Assembly: GCA_902802585.1 (NCBI GenBank)
Contig: CADCMR010000002.1
Location: 62,001 to 126,000 of the forward strand
Direction of reading: 5' to 3'
Length of the DNA stretch: 64,000 bases
DNA from: an uncultured bacterium
GTDB taxonomy: Bacteria > Verrucomicrobiota > Lentisphaeria > Victivallales > UBA1829
Under the pieces are notes generated by a model. The model was not told where the DNA came from and did no database searches. It was given only the letters and a program-made list of their open reading frames with translations. Positions 7,723-17,080 of the stretch are shown piece after piece. The position numbers and the translations under genes were made by a program. Position 1 is the stretch's first letter. Each line of letters opens with the position of its first letter.

Positions 7723-9809
7723 AAATCGTCCCCGCCGGGAAAGAAGCCTTTTTTTCTCATCTTCCGGCGGAGGTCCTCCAGCACCGCCTCGAATGCCGCG
7801 CGCTGTTCGTCCTCGTTCGCCTGCGGGATCAGGTCGTCCTGCGACTGAAGACGGCTGGCGAGCTCGTCCGGGAGGTCCTGCAGGAACCGCGACGGCTTAT
7901 GCAGTTCGTATTCGCCGTATTTGAAGCGCTTGCGGGCGAGCGTGAGGATGAGCTGTTCGCGGGCGCGCGTGATTGCCACGTAGCACAGACGGCGCTCCTC
8001 CTCGACCCCTCGCGACGACTCCTCCATGGCGCGTTCGTGCGGAAACAGCCCCTCCTCCATGCCGATCACGAAGACGATGGGAAATTCCAGCCCCTTCGCG
8101 GCGTGGACGGTGGAGAAGACCGGCGCGTTGCGGTTGTCCTCGTCGTCATTTTTCGTGCGGTCGGAATCATCCATGAGGGAGAATTTCTCCAGCAGGTCAC
8201 CGAGCGCGAGCGGCTCGCTTCCGGGCGGCTGGTTGTATTCAAGCTGCGAAATGGAGTTGATGAATTCCAGCACGTTTTCCTGGCGCGTCTTCGCCTCTTC
8301 CGTGTCGCGGTAGATTTTCAGGAATCCGTTCAGATAGCCGACCTCGTCCAGGTAGTCCGTGACCTTTTCCGCGAGACCGCCGGGCGTGCTGAACGCTTCG
8401 CGTGCCTTCCGGACCGCGGACGCGAGATTCGCCGCCGAGTTCGCGGCGGCTTTCGTGACGGACTCGGAGAACGCGGATTCGGACAGGAGTTCCTGCATCG
8501 GCGTGGACGCCGCTTTCCGCAGGTTGCGCAGACGCATGACAGCCTTGTCGCCGATCCCGCGCGGAGGCACGCCGATCACACGCAGCAGGCTCTGGTCGTC
8601 GCGCTTGTTCAGCACGAGTTTCAGGTATGCCACGGCGTCCTTGATCTCCTTGCGCTGGAAGAACTCCTGACCGCCGATGATCCGCGGGCGGATGTTGTGC
8701 GCGTGGAACGTCTGCTCCAACGTACGCGAGAGGTAGTTCGAGCGGTACAGCACCGCGAAATCCCGGTAGCAGTAGTCCGGATTGGCGGCGATGATGTGCT
8801 CCATCATGTTGTAGACGAATTCCGCCTCGGCGTCGCCGTCCTCCAGCTGCGCGAGCCTGATCTCCTCGCCGTCTCCCCTGGTCGACCACAGGCTCTTGTC
8901 GAACCGCGCGCCGTTGTGGGAGATGACGCTGTTCGCGGCGCGGAGGATGTTGTTGGTGGAACGATAGTTCTGTTCGAGCTTTATCTCTCGCGCGCCGGGG
9001 AAATAGGTCGGGAAGTTGAGGATGTTTCCGACGTCTGCGCCGCGCCACGCATAGATGCTCTGGTCGTCGTCGCCGACCACGCAGATGTTCTGCCGGAACT
9101 GCGTGAGGTACTGGAGCAACTTGAGCTGGGCGGCGTTGGTGTCCTGGTACTCGTCGACCAGCAGGTAGCGGTATCTGTCCTGGTAGCGCGCCAGACACTC
9201 CGGCTGCTCCTTGAATATCTTCAGGACCAGCAGAAGCAGGTCGTCGAAATCCAGCGCGTTCTGGAGTTCGAGAATCTGCTGGTAGCGTTCGTAAATCGCA
9301 AGGTACGCGTCGTTGCCGCCCGAGGTCACGTCGGCGGGAAATTCCATCCGGTTCTTGCAGCGGCCGATGAACGCGGCAACGTCCTTCGCGGGGATTTCAT
9401 CCTTGCCGAATCCGAGCTCGGCGGACGCCTGCTTGATGATGCCGATCTGGTCGCTTTCGTCGAGGATGCTGTACTGCGAGTTGTAATTGCCCGCGAACGC
9501 GATGTCGCGCCGCAGGATGCGCGCGCAGAACGAGTGGAACGTACCGAGCGTGACCTTGTCGGCGGCCGCGCCGGGGACCATCGCCGCCACGCGTTCGCGC
9601 ATCTCCGCCGCGGCCTTGTTCGTGAAGGTCATGCCCGCGATCTGTTCCGGCGGGATGCCCTCCTCGATCATGTGCGCGATGCGGGACGTGATGACGCGCG
9701 TCTTGCCCGTGCCCGCGCCAGCAAGCACAAGGAGCGGTCCCTCGATCTGAAGGACCGCCTCCTTCTGTTCCGGGTTCAGCCCGGACAGGCAGTCGCGCAT
9801 GATCGGCAT
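7719..9809 (-). CDS. UvrD/PcrA/Rep-family ATP-dependent DNA helicase
   Basis: This is a 696-aa superfamily 1A 3'-5' helicase for repair or replication-fork processing. Visible motifs are the Q-motif LNPEQKEAV (11-19), Walker A AGAGTGKT (30-37), motif Ia FTNKAAAEM, GTFHSFCARIL, motif II LLVDEYQDTN, motif III VGDDDQSIYAWRGA, motif IV LEQNYRST, motif V TVHAAKGLEFPIVFV and motif VI RRLCYVAITRA. It is slightly shorter than E. coli UvrD (720 aa) and lacks the long PcrA/UvrD Tudor tail in recognisable form, so the subfamily is left open. It starts 15 bp after purO and is likely cotranscribed with lysS and purO. Confidence 0.95.
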   Translation of the reverse strand: MPIMRDCLSGLNPEQKEAVLQIEGPLLVLAGAGTGKTRVITSRIAHMIEEGIPPEQIAGMTFTNKAAAEMRERVAAMVPGAAADKVTLGTFHSFCARILRRDIAFAGNYNSQYSILDESDQIGIIKQASAELGFGKDEIPAKDVAAFIGRCKNRMEFPADVTSGGNDAYLAIYERYQQILELQNALDFDDLLLLVLKIFKEQPECLARYQDRYRYLLVDEYQDTNAAQLKLLQYLTQFRQNICVVGDDDQSIYAWRGADVGNILNFPTYFPGAREIKLEQNYRSTNNILRAANSVISHNGARFDKSLWSTRGDGEEIRLAQLEDGDAEAEFVYNMMEHIIAANPDYCYRDFAVLYRSNYLSRTLEQTFHAHNIRPRIIGGQEFFQRKEIKDAVAYLKLVLNKRDDQSLLRVIGVPPRGIGDKAVMRLRNLRKAASTPMQELLSESAFSESVTKAAANSAANLASAVRKAREAFSTPGGLAEKVTDYLDEVGYLNGFLKIYRDTEEAKTRQENVLEFINSISQLEYNQPPGSEPLALGDLLEKFSLMDDSDRTKNDDEDNRNAPVFSTVHAAKGLEFPIVFVIGMEEGLFPHERAMEESSRGVEEERRLCYVAITRAREQLILTLARKRFKYGEYELHKPSRFLQDLPDELASRLQSQDDLIPQANEDEQRAAFEAVLEDLRRKMRKKGFFPGGDDF

Positions 9810-9824
9810 GGAAAAAACTCTCTC

Positions 9825-10460
9825 TTACGCGTCCTGCGCCGCCAGCTGGAACGTGAGACCGTCCCAGACGGCGGACGCCGCGGTCACGGCGTTCTCGAAT
9901 TCGGCGAAACGTCCGCCGCCGATCACGTAGGAGCAGATTGCCGGGGCGTCGGCGGCGTCGAACTTGTCGTCCACATTGTCGCCGCACGGATGGTCAAGCG
10001 TGTAGGTGGAGACAAAACGGAGCTCGCCGGGGACGCAGGGATATTCGCGAACCAGGATGGCGTCGCAACGGACGATGCCGAGTACGAGCTTGCCCGCCTT
10101 GGCGTCAACCGCGGCCGCCACGCGGGGCGTGTTCAGCTGATCCTTTTCATAGTCCATCGCGAGCAGACAGGATGCGAACGCGTCGCGCAGCGGCACGCCC
10201 ATGGCGATCTTTTCGATGATCGGATCGGTCTGGGAACCGTTCGTGGCGAGGGCGACCGCGCCGGAGAGGCGGATGCAGTTGTAGGCGATGTAGGGGTTCT
10301 TCGACAGGTCGCTTTCGAAGCCCGCGCGGGGCAGGATGGCGATCTTGCCGGTGATGAGCTTGGCGCTGCGGTTCGGGAAGGAACGGGAGGAGACACGGTA
10401 GGCGGCGCAGGGTTTGCCGTCGCGGGTCATGCCGGCACAGACGATTCGTCCGAGATACAT
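9825..10460 (-). CDS. purO: IMP cyclohydrolase, archaeal PurO type
   Basis: PurO closes the FAICAR ring to give IMP, the last step of purine synthesis; most bacteria use the PurH C-terminal bifunctional protein instead. The 211-aa sequence matches the archaeal family in length and signature: the MYLGRIV start, AAYRVSSRSFPNR (residues 19-31), KNPYIAYNCIRL, and the ATNGSQTD motif. The second half is less conserved (LVREYPCVPGEL, SYVIGGGR). Being between lysS and a helicase tells little about regulation. Sequence identity to archaeal PurO is recalled, not computed. Whether a PurH is also present elsewhere is unknown. Confidence 0.85.
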   Translation of the reverse strand: MYLGRIVCAGMTRDGKPCAAYRVSSRSFPNRSAKLITGKIAILPRAGFESDLSKNPYIAYNCIRLSGAVALATNGSQTDPIIEKIAMGVPLRDAFASCLLAMDYEKDQLNTPRVAAAVDAKAGKLVLGIVRCDAILVREYPCVPGELRFVSTYTLDHPCGDNVDDKFDAADAPAICSYVIGGGRFAEFENAVTAASAVWDGLTFQLAAQDA

Positions 10461-10529
10461 GGTCGTTGTCCTTTCAGATTATCAAAAAAGTTATCAAATG
10501 ATTGGGAAATGCGTGAGGTGGAAACAGGC

Positions 10530-12029
10530 TCAGTTCTGGCGCGGCTTGAGCTGCGGGAAGAGCACGACGTCGCGAATGGACTCCGTGCCGGTCAGGAGCA
10601 TCACGAGGCGGTCCACGCCGATGCCCATGCCGCCCGCCGGAGGCATGCCGTATTCGAGCGCGGTGAGGAAGTCCTCGTCGACCGCCTGCGCCGGATCCTT
10701 GCCGGAGAGCGTGACCTGCTCCATGAAGCGTTTACGCTGGTCGATCGGGTCGTTGAGCTCGGAATAGCCGGGGGAGATTTCCTGCCCGTTGATCTCAAGC
10801 TCGTACACGTCCACGCTTTCGGGGTCGTCGGCGCACTTCTTGGCGAGCGGAACGAGTTCGGCGGGGAGGCGCGTCACGAAGGTCGGCTGGATGAGCGTGT
10901 GCTCGATCAGCTTCTCGTAGACTTCGTGCGTGATTTCGAGGTCGGTCCAGTCGGGCATCACCTGCGCGCCGAGTTCCTTCGCGATTTTGTATTTCTCTTC
11001 GCGCGGGAGCTCGAACCAGTCCTGGCGGCCCGTACGCTCGCGGACGAGTTCGCGGTACGGGGCGCGACGCCACGGGCGTTCCAGGTTGATGACCTTGTCG
11101 CCGGGAAGTTTGATCTGGAGCGTGCCGAACACCTTCTGCGCGATGGTCGTGACCATGCTCTCGATGAGCTCCATCATGGTCTCGCAGTTGCCGAACGCCT
11201 GGTAAATCTCGATCATGGTGAACTCGGGATTGTGACGGCGGTCGATGCCTTCGTTGCGGAAATTGCGGTTCAGCTCGTACACTTTCTCGAATCCACCGAC
11301 CAGGAGGCGCTTCAGGTAGAGTTCCGGCGCGATGCGCATGTACATGTCGCAGTCCAGGGCGTTGTAATGCGTCTTGAACGGCGTGGCGGCGGCGCCGCCG
11401 GGGATGTACTGGAGCATCGGGGTCTCGACCTCCAGGAAACCGCGCGATTCCAGGAAGTTGCGGATTTCGCGGATGATCTGGATGCGCTTGAGGAAGAGGG
11501 AACGGCTTTCGTCGTTCATGATGAGGTCGAGGTAACGCTGGCGGTAGCGCTGTTCCATGTCGGTCAGACCGTGGAACTTCTCCGGCAGCGGACGCAGGGA
11601 CTTCGACAGCATCGTGTAGGACTGCATCTTCAGCGTGATCTCGCCGGTCTTCGTCACGAACATGTGACCGGTTGCGGCGATCAGGTCGCCCGGATCGAGG
11701 CGCTTGAAGCGTTTGTACTCCTCCTCGCCGAGCATGTCGCGCTGGGCGTACAACTGGAGACTGCCGTGCTGGTCCTTGATGTGCAGGAACGTCGCCTTGC
11801 CCATCACGCGGAACGTCATGATGCGGCCCGCGACAGTCACGAGTTCGGTGTTCTCCACGTCCGGCACGTATTTCGCGCGCGCTTCGGTCGTCGGGATGAT
11901 GTTGTCCACGAAGACGCCGTACGGGGCGATGCCCGCCGCACGGAGTTCTTCGGCTTTCGCCTTGCGCTGGGTGAAAATGTCGTCGAGCTGTTTCTGCTCG
12001 GCTTCTGCGGAGATGATTTCGTCGGACAT
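10530..12029 (-). CDS. lysS: Lysyl-tRNA synthetase, class II
   Basis: LysRS charges tRNA-Lys in the cytoplasm. The start at 12029 (MSDEIIS) follows GAAGGAAA and gives 499 aa, the normal bacterial length. The N-terminal OB-fold anticodon-binding domain contains VTVAGRIMTFRVMGKATFLHI; the class II core has MEQRYRQRYLDLI, motif 2 NRNFRNEGIDRRHNPEFTM and motif 3 MGIGVDRLVMLL near the C-terminus. It is the first gene of a lysS-purO-uvrD unit, with a clear promoter about 45 bp upstream. Confidence 0.97.
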   Translation of the reverse strand: MSDEIISAEAEQKQLDDIFTQRKAKAEELRAAGIAPYGVFVDNIIPTTEARAKYVPDVENTELVTVAGRIMTFRVMGKATFLHIKDQHGSLQLYAQRDMLGEEEYKRFKRLDPGDLIAATGHMFVTKTGEITLKMQSYTMLSKSLRPLPEKFHGLTDMEQRYRQRYLDLIMNDESRSLFLKRIQIIREIRNFLESRGFLEVETPMLQYIPGGAAATPFKTHYNALDCDMYMRIAPELYLKRLLVGGFEKVYELNRNFRNEGIDRRHNPEFTMIEIYQAFGNCETMMELIESMVTTIAQKVFGTLQIKLPGDKVINLERPWRRAPYRELVRERTGRQDWFELPREEKYKIAKELGAQVMPDWTDLEITHEVYEKLIEHTLIQPTFVTRLPAELVPLAKKCADDPESVDVYELEINGQEISPGYSELNDPIDQRKRFMEQVTLSGKDPAQAVDEDFLTALEYGMPPAGGMGIGVDRLVMLLTGTESIRDVVLFPQLKPRQN

Positions 12030-12071
12030 GGTCGTTTCCTTCGTCAAAAGATGGGAATTAGCGGAAAATAT

Positions 12072-12100
12072 AATATACACCTTGAGCACTGTTTTTTCAA
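12072..12100 (-). promoter_or_regulatory. Promoter of lysS-purO-uvrD
   Basis: On the minus strand TTGAAA (12095-12100), 17 bp, TATATT (12072-12077). Confidence 0.6.
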
Positions 12101-12172
12101 GGAAAAAACATGCCCCGGCGCGACCTTCCCGCGCTCATTTTCCGGCATATACCGTTGTAGCATGGACAAAGG

Positions 12173-13603
12173 TTATTCCAGCGCGTTTTCCGGCGTGCTG
12201 GTCGCTTCCTCAATATCCCCCCGGAGCTGTTCTATGACGCGCTGAAGCCCGGCATGGTCATTGCGGTTGTTCAGCTCCATCAGGAGATACAGCATGGCGT
12301 ATTCCCGCCCGTAGACGCGGTCCATGAAGAATTGCGTGAGCGCCGAGTTCGGCGAGGTCCGCCAGCAGAACACGAACGCATTGGCGAGGAAACCGTTTTT
12401 GAAATGGTTCGGCAGGGCGTTCTTCGGCGTGCTTGAGCCCTCGTACCCGGCGTTCCACGGATTCATCACGCCCACAGCGGCGAACACCACGCCCCACAGC
12501 AGCGACAGGCGGAACACCTTCCAGCGTTTCAGGCGCGGACGCGGACGCCCGAACCAGACCGCGACGTAGTACAGCAGTACGGGCGCGAACGGGATCAGGA
12601 ACCGGTATCCGTAGCACCAGCCGCCGTAATCCGAGGTGCCGATGACATAAAGGAAGACAGCTGCAAGCATTGAAATCATCATGTACACGAAGACCCGGTC
12701 GCGGCGCATCCGCTCCGAAGCACAGGCGAACCCGGCGAACAGCAGCGCCGGCATATACAGGAAGAAACCCTCGAACCCGAACAGGATGTTGAACGCGTAC
12801 GCCAGGTAGTTTTTCTCCGTGAACGAAGGTTTGTGCGTGAAAAGGTACAGAGGCAGCGGCGAACCGTAGGACATCATGTTCATCCCCGCCTCAAGCAGGA
12901 TCATCAGCCCCGCGCCCGCGGCGTACATCAGGGCGTTTTCGGTCCGGCGCGGCGAAACCGAGTTCAGCACAAAAACAAACACAGCGATTCCCAGCACGCC
13001 GCCCGTAACGAACTCCAGGTTCAGGATCAGCCCGGCCAGGATGCCCGCCAGGAACGCGCGCAGACGCGTCAAGCCGGTCTCCTCGCAGCGTTCCAGCAGC
13101 AGGACCAGCCCCATCAGCACAGCCGCGCACACCGTGTGGTTGTTCAGCGTGACTGCGTAGGACAGCACGAGCGTGGAGACGACCGACAGCACGGACATCG
13201 CGATCCGGTATTCCTCCGGCACCCGCGGACGCCGCCCCAGCCCGACGTAGAAAAACCATCCGGTGAGGCAGGAAAAGATGAAGGTCAGCACGCCCGTCAG
13301 GTAAACCGCGCGGTAATAATCCCCCTCCAGATAGCGCACGCCGAACCATTTCAGCACGCATCCCCATGCAATCGCGCAGAATGTCAGCAGAAGCGGCTTG
13401 TCGCCGTAAAAATGCCCGTCGCGTTCGCATTTGTCCGGCGTCGTGAAAAAACTGTCGTCGATCGCGAACGTACCGCGTTCCAGCACGGATTCCACCGTCG
13501 AATACCGCGACGTCTCAATTCCGACGTGCGTGACGTCGTGTTTCGCCAGCAGGAAGGCAAATGCGCTCGAAACGATCAGGAATATCAGGAAGCGGAGTTT
13601 CAT
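12173..13603 (-). CDS. Polytopic membrane protein, possible GT-C/PMT-like glycosyltransferase
   Basis: This protein of about 476 aa has roughly ten hydrophobic helices. After the first helix a periplasmic loop carries SRYSTVESVLERGTFAID and FYGDKPLLLTF, a layout seen in bacterial membrane proteins loosely related to PMT/ArnT glycosyltransferases, which use lipid-linked sugars. A GWCYGYRFLIPFAPVLLYY stretch near residue 340 also recalls such proteins. I see no clear catalytic DE motif, so the enzyme role is only a suggestion. The start is uncertain: 13603 gives a compact N-terminus, and an ATG at 13630 is equally possible; neither has a good ribosome site. Confidence 0.7.
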   Translation of the reverse strand: MKLRFLIFLIVSSAFAFLLAKHDVTHVGIETSRYSTVESVLERGTFAIDDSFFTTPDKCERDGHFYGDKPLLLTFCAIAWGCVLKWFGVRYLEGDYYRAVYLTGVLTFIFSCLTGWFFYVGLGRRPRVPEEYRIAMSVLSVVSTLVLSYAVTLNNHTVCAAVLMGLVLLLERCEETGLTRLRAFLAGILAGLILNLEFVTGGVLGIAVFVFVLNSVSPRRTENALMYAAGAGLMILLEAGMNMMSYGSPLPLYLFTHKPSFTEKNYLAYAFNILFGFEGFFLYMPALLFAGFACASERMRRDRVFVYMMISMLAAVFLYVIGTSDYGGWCYGYRFLIPFAPVLLYYVAVWFGRPRPRLKRWKVFRLSLLWGVVFAAVGVMNPWNAGYEGSSTPKNALPNHFKNGFLANAFVFCWRTSPNSALTQFFMDRVYGREYAMLYLLMELNNRNDHAGLQRVIEQLRGDIEEATSTPENALE

Positions 13604-13718
13604 GGGGAGCAAGAAAATGCCGGAGAACATCCCGGCGGGACCGGTTCAGGCCAGATGTCTTGCACCCGGCGGGATCCCGCGTATGTTTTCCGGCGGAAAC
13701 GATGAGGGAGCAATGGAA

Positions 13719-14645
13719 TCAGAACCAGTCCCGGTTCCAGTTGTTATTATTGTTGTTCCGGTTGTTGTTATTCTGCTGGTTCCGGTTGTTGTTATTGTTG
13801 TTCCGGTTGTTATTGTTCTGCTGGTTCCGGTTGTTGTTATTGTTGTTATTATTGTTCTGGTTGTTATTGTTCTTGTTCTGGTTATTGTTGTTCTGGTTGC
13901 GCTGCTGACGGGTCATATTGCCCGCTTCGGACGGAGTGAGCAGCGTGAGCTCGATCCGCTCGGTGTTCTTGGTGAGGACGGCGCTGGTACGGGTCACCTC
14001 TTCAAGCTTGTAGCCGTTCACGGTGGTGTCGCCGACCTTCAGGTGCTGGCGGAACACGTTGTTCGCGGAAATCGAGGGGCTGCCGCCCACGATGACGATC
14101 TCCTTCGGCTCCTTGTCCCCGTCCGTCTTCGTCTCGGTTTTCTCCTCGCCCGCCTCCTCCGCTTCCGCCGCCGCGGCCGCCTTCTTCTTCGGATCGGTCA
14201 CGCGGTTCGAGGACAACGCGTACTGTTCGTATTCCTTCTGCTGAAGCGCCTTCAGCTGCTGCTGGGAATTGCCCTGAAGCCGCTGGAGGATGATCGCGCC
14301 GAGCGAATCGCCGATCACATACGTGCCGACCAGGCTCATGTCCGCGCGGATCTGCTGGTTGTTCCGCTGAGCGGTCTTGTTCGCGGGCGCCTCGGGCACG
14401 CGTTCCGTTTTAAAAATGTTATTCTCCAGGACCGCGGCGATCTTCTGTTCCGTCACTTCCGGCGAATCCAGCGGGTTTTTCTCCACACGCTTCACGTTCG
14501 CTGTGGTCCTTTTGTGTTCCAGCTTGGCGGGCGTGAATTTTTTCGACGTCGAGGCAAACGTAAGCGGCTCGCTGGAATAGGTCCAGGCGAGATGTGCGAC
14601 AGCTGCGACAAGAATGACGTTCAGAGCGATCAGCATTAATTTCAT
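13719..14645 (-). CDS. GspC-like inner-membrane protein with Asn-rich tail
   Basis: The start at 14645 has AAGGAG upstream and gives 308 aa. One N-terminal membrane helix (about 3-20) is followed by a periplasmic linker and a beta-rich segment SLVGTYVIGDSLGAIIL, like the HR domain of type II secretion protein GspC/PulC. A second segment (NVFRQHLKVGDTTVNGYKLEEVTRTSAVLT) resembles the region linking HR to PDZ in that family. The final 63 residues contain 42 Asn, with a 15-aa unit (RNQQNNNNRNNNNNN) present twice. No other Gsp gene is adjacent. GspC normally links the inner-membrane platform to the secretin; that role here is inferred. Confidence 0.7.
   Translation of the reverse strand: MKLMLIALNVILVAAVAHLAWTYSSEPLTFASTSKKFTPAKLEHKRTTANVKRVEKNPLDSPEVTEQKIAAVLENNIFKTERVPEAPANKTAQRNNQQIRADMSLVGTYVIGDSLGAIILQRLQGNSQQQLKALQQKEYEQYALSSNRVTDPKKKAAAAAEAEEAGEEKTETKTDGDKEPKEIVIVGGSPSISANNVFRQHLKVGDTTVNGYKLEEVTRTSAVLTKNTERIELTLLTPSEAGNMTRQQRNQNNNNQNKNNNNQNNNNNNNNNRNQQNNNNRNNNNNNRNQQNNNNRNNNNNNWNRDWF
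13735..13900. repeat. Low-complexity Asn-codon repeat within the GspC-like gene
   Basis: On the plus strand this reads as runs of GTTGTTATT, encoding poly-Asn on the other strand. A 45-bp unit is present in two near-identical tandem copies. The tract is prone to length change by replication slippage. Confidence 0.8.
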
Positions 14646-14691
14646 AGCGGAGGACTCCTTGGAAGGGGCGGTTCTGATTGGTGCTTGCAAC

Positions 14692-14719
14692 AATATATCA
14701 CGCCAAAAGAAAAATGCAA
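14692..14719 (-). promoter_or_regulatory. Promoter of the GspC-like gene
   Basis: On the minus strand TTGCAT (14714-14719), 16 bp, TATATT (14692-14697), about 45 bp before the start codon. Confidence 0.6.
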
Positions 14720-14792
14720 ACCAGTTTGGCGTTTTGAACGATTATTTTTCTAAATTTTTTTGATTCTTATCCACATTCGAAGTGATTGTAAC

Positions 14793-14833
14793 GAAAACCC
14801 CGGCCGTCCGCGTTTTCCGCGACCCGACCGGGG
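14793..14833 (-). terminator. Rho-independent terminator of glnN
   Basis: On the minus strand CCCCGGTC pairs with GGCCGGGG (one G-T pair), followed by TTTTCGTT, about 35 bp after the glnN stop. Confidence 0.65.
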
Positions 14834-14865
14834 GAATTTCTGTTTTGAGCTGAACTGGCTGAATA

Positions 14866-17001
14866 TCAGTACACGAACAGCATTTCACGGTACTTCGGCA
14901 GCGGCCAGCTCTCGTCGGAGACGTTCTTCTCGATGGAGTCAACCGTCACGCGCAGATCCGCCATCGCGGCAAGGATTTCCTCATGGAGTCCGCCGAGCGC
15001 CTTGCGGAGGGCGTCGATCTTCGCCTTGAGTTCGTCGAGCTTCGCGCCGAGGGCATCGGCGGAACCGGACAGCGCTTTCACGCCGGTCTTCAGTCCGACG
15101 GACTTGCCCGCGGCCGCCGCGGCGGCGAGCTTGGCGTATTCCTGCACGACGGCGGGATAAATCATGCTCGTGGCGATCTCAAGCGCGACTTCGCCCTCAA
15201 TGTGAATTCTGCGGTGGTAGTCCTCCAGGAAGACCTCATAACGGGATTCCAGCTCGCGCTTCGTGTAGACGTGATACTTCTCGAACATCTTCACGTTGGC
15301 GGGCGCGGTGAGGCAGCGGAGCGCGTCCATCGTGGTCTTGGCGTTCGGCAGACCGCGCTTCGCGGCTTCCTTCAGCCAGTTGTCGGCATAGCCGTCGCCG
15401 TTGAAGATGATCCGCTTGTGCGTGCGGATGATCTTGCGGAGCTCCTTCTGCAGACCGTCGTGGAATTCCTTCTTCGGAAGCTTTTCCAGAACGGACGCAA
15501 TGCGCTCGAACGATTCGGAGATGATCACGTTCAGGACGGTATTCGGACCGGCGCAGGACTGGCTGGAGCCGGGCGCGCGGAACTCGAACTTGTTCCCGGT
15601 GAACGCGAACGGGCTGGTGCGGTTGCGGTCGGTGGCATCCTTCGGGAGCGGCGGGAGCGTGTCGACGCCGATGCGCATGGCGCCCGCGGTGCGGCTGGTC
15701 TTAACCTCGTTGTGCTCAAGCTGGTCGATCACGTCCGCGAGCTGGTCGCCAAGGTACATGGAGATGACAGCGGGCGGAGCCTCGTTCGCGCCGAGGCGGT
15801 GGTCGTTGCCGGCTCCGGTCACGGTGGCGCGGAGCAGGTCGGCGTGCTTGTCGATCGCCTCGATAATCGCGCAAAGCACGGTCAGGAAGATGGCGTTCTG
15901 GCGCGGATCGCTGCCCGGATTGAGCAGGTTGGTCTTGCCGTAGGAAACTGCCCAGTTGTTGTGCTTGCCGGAACCGTTCACGCCTGCGAACGGCTTTTCA
16001 TGGAGCAGGCAGACGAATCCGTAGCGGTCGGCGACCTGGCGGAGCACTTCCATGATGAGCATGTTGTGATCGCATGCGAGGTTGACTTCCTCGAACATCG
16101 GGGCGAGCTCGAACTGGGCGGGCGCGACTTCATTGTGGCGCGTCTTCGCCGGGATTCCGAGCTTCCAGAGCTCATTCTCGACTTCGGTCATGAAGTTCAG
16201 CACACGCATCTTGATGGACCCGAAATAGTGGTCTTCGAGCTGCTGGTGCTTCGCCGGAGGCGCACCGAACACGGTCCGTCCGGTCTGGACGAGGTCCGGG
16301 CGCATGAGGTAGAAATGCTTGTCGATGAGGAAATACTCCTGCTCGGCGCCGAGCGTGATCTCGACCTTCTCCTCGGGCAGATTGAAGCACTTCATGAGGC
16401 GCTTCGTCGCGACGGACAGCGCCTGCATGGAACGCAGCAGCGGGGTCTTCTTGTCGAGCGCTTCGCCGGTGTATGCGCAGAACGCCGTCGGAATGCACAG
16501 CGTGGCGCCGTTGCCGTGGCGCTTGATGAACGCCGGGCTGGTCGGATCCCATGCCGTGTAGCCGCGCGCCTCGAACGTTGAACGGATGCCGCCCGACGGG
16601 AAGCTGGAGGCGTCCGGTTCGCCGACAATCAGGTTCTTGCCGGAGAAGGACTGGATGGGCTTGCCGTCCTTGATTTCGAGGAAAGCGTCGTGTTTTTCGG
16701 CGGTCGATCCGGTCAGCGGCTGGAACCAGTGCGTGTAGTGCGTCGCGCCGCGTTCGAGCGCCCATTTCTTCATGGCGTGCGCCACGTCGGCGGCGATTTC
16801 CACGTCCAGCGGCGCGCCGGTCTCGATGGTCGCGAGCAGCTTGCCGCAGATCTCCTTCGGCAGGTACTCGCGCATGGAGGCGGCGTCGAAGACGTCTTCC
16901 GCGTAATTGTGATCGGGTTCGATGGGGGCCGCGGGCGCGGGTTCCGTTCCCGGAAGCTCCGCGACTGCGTTGATCGCGTTGATCCTGTTCAGATAGCTCA
17001 T
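14866..17001 (-). CDS. glnN: Glutamine synthetase type III
   Basis: GlnN joins ammonia and glutamate at the cost of ATP. The start at 17001 follows AAGGAG and gives 711 aa, the length of the large GSIII family. Diagnostic GSIII stretches are visible: IQSFSGKNLIVGEPDASSFP, GGIRSTFEARGYTAWDPTSP, LGAEQEYFLID, the glutamate-site HNEVAPAQFELAP, NGSGKHNNWA, GAGNDHRLGANEAPPA and NRTSPFAFTGNKFEFR. It is a single-gene unit with its own terminator. An inverted repeat and a candidate promoter lie upstream, so nitrogen control is plausible but not shown. Confidence 0.96.
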   Translation of the reverse strand: MSYLNRINAINAVAELPGTEPAPAAPIEPDHNYAEDVFDAASMREYLPKEICGKLLATIETGAPLDVEIAADVAHAMKKWALERGATHYTHWFQPLTGSTAEKHDAFLEIKDGKPIQSFSGKNLIVGEPDASSFPSGGIRSTFEARGYTAWDPTSPAFIKRHGNGATLCIPTAFCAYTGEALDKKTPLLRSMQALSVATKRLMKCFNLPEEKVEITLGAEQEYFLIDKHFYLMRPDLVQTGRTVFGAPPAKHQQLEDHYFGSIKMRVLNFMTEVENELWKLGIPAKTRHNEVAPAQFELAPMFEEVNLACDHNMLIMEVLRQVADRYGFVCLLHEKPFAGVNGSGKHNNWAVSYGKTNLLNPGSDPRQNAIFLTVLCAIIEAIDKHADLLRATVTGAGNDHRLGANEAPPAVISMYLGDQLADVIDQLEHNEVKTSRTAGAMRIGVDTLPPLPKDATDRNRTSPFAFTGNKFEFRAPGSSQSCAGPNTVLNVIISESFERIASVLEKLPKKEFHDGLQKELRKIIRTHKRIIFNGDGYADNWLKEAAKRGLPNAKTTMDALRCLTAPANVKMFEKYHVYTKRELESRYEVFLEDYHRRIHIEGEVALEIATSMIYPAVVQEYAKLAAAAAAGKSVGLKTGVKALSGSADALGAKLDELKAKIDALRKALGGLHEEILAAMADLRVTVDSIEKNVSDESWPLPKYREMLFVY

Positions 17002-17080
17002 ACTGTCCAACTCCTTGGGTTGTTGAGGTTGTTTGCCGTTTTTCAAGCATTTCCCGTGCCAACTTCGTTTCAGGCTGACA

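Noticed and set aside
7716-12245. A 1509-codon open frame on the plus strand across uvrD, purO and lysS
   Set aside because: It is antisense to three well-supported genes with full family motifs, is rich in Arg/Val/Asp as expected from the reverse strand of high-G+C genes, and matches no family.
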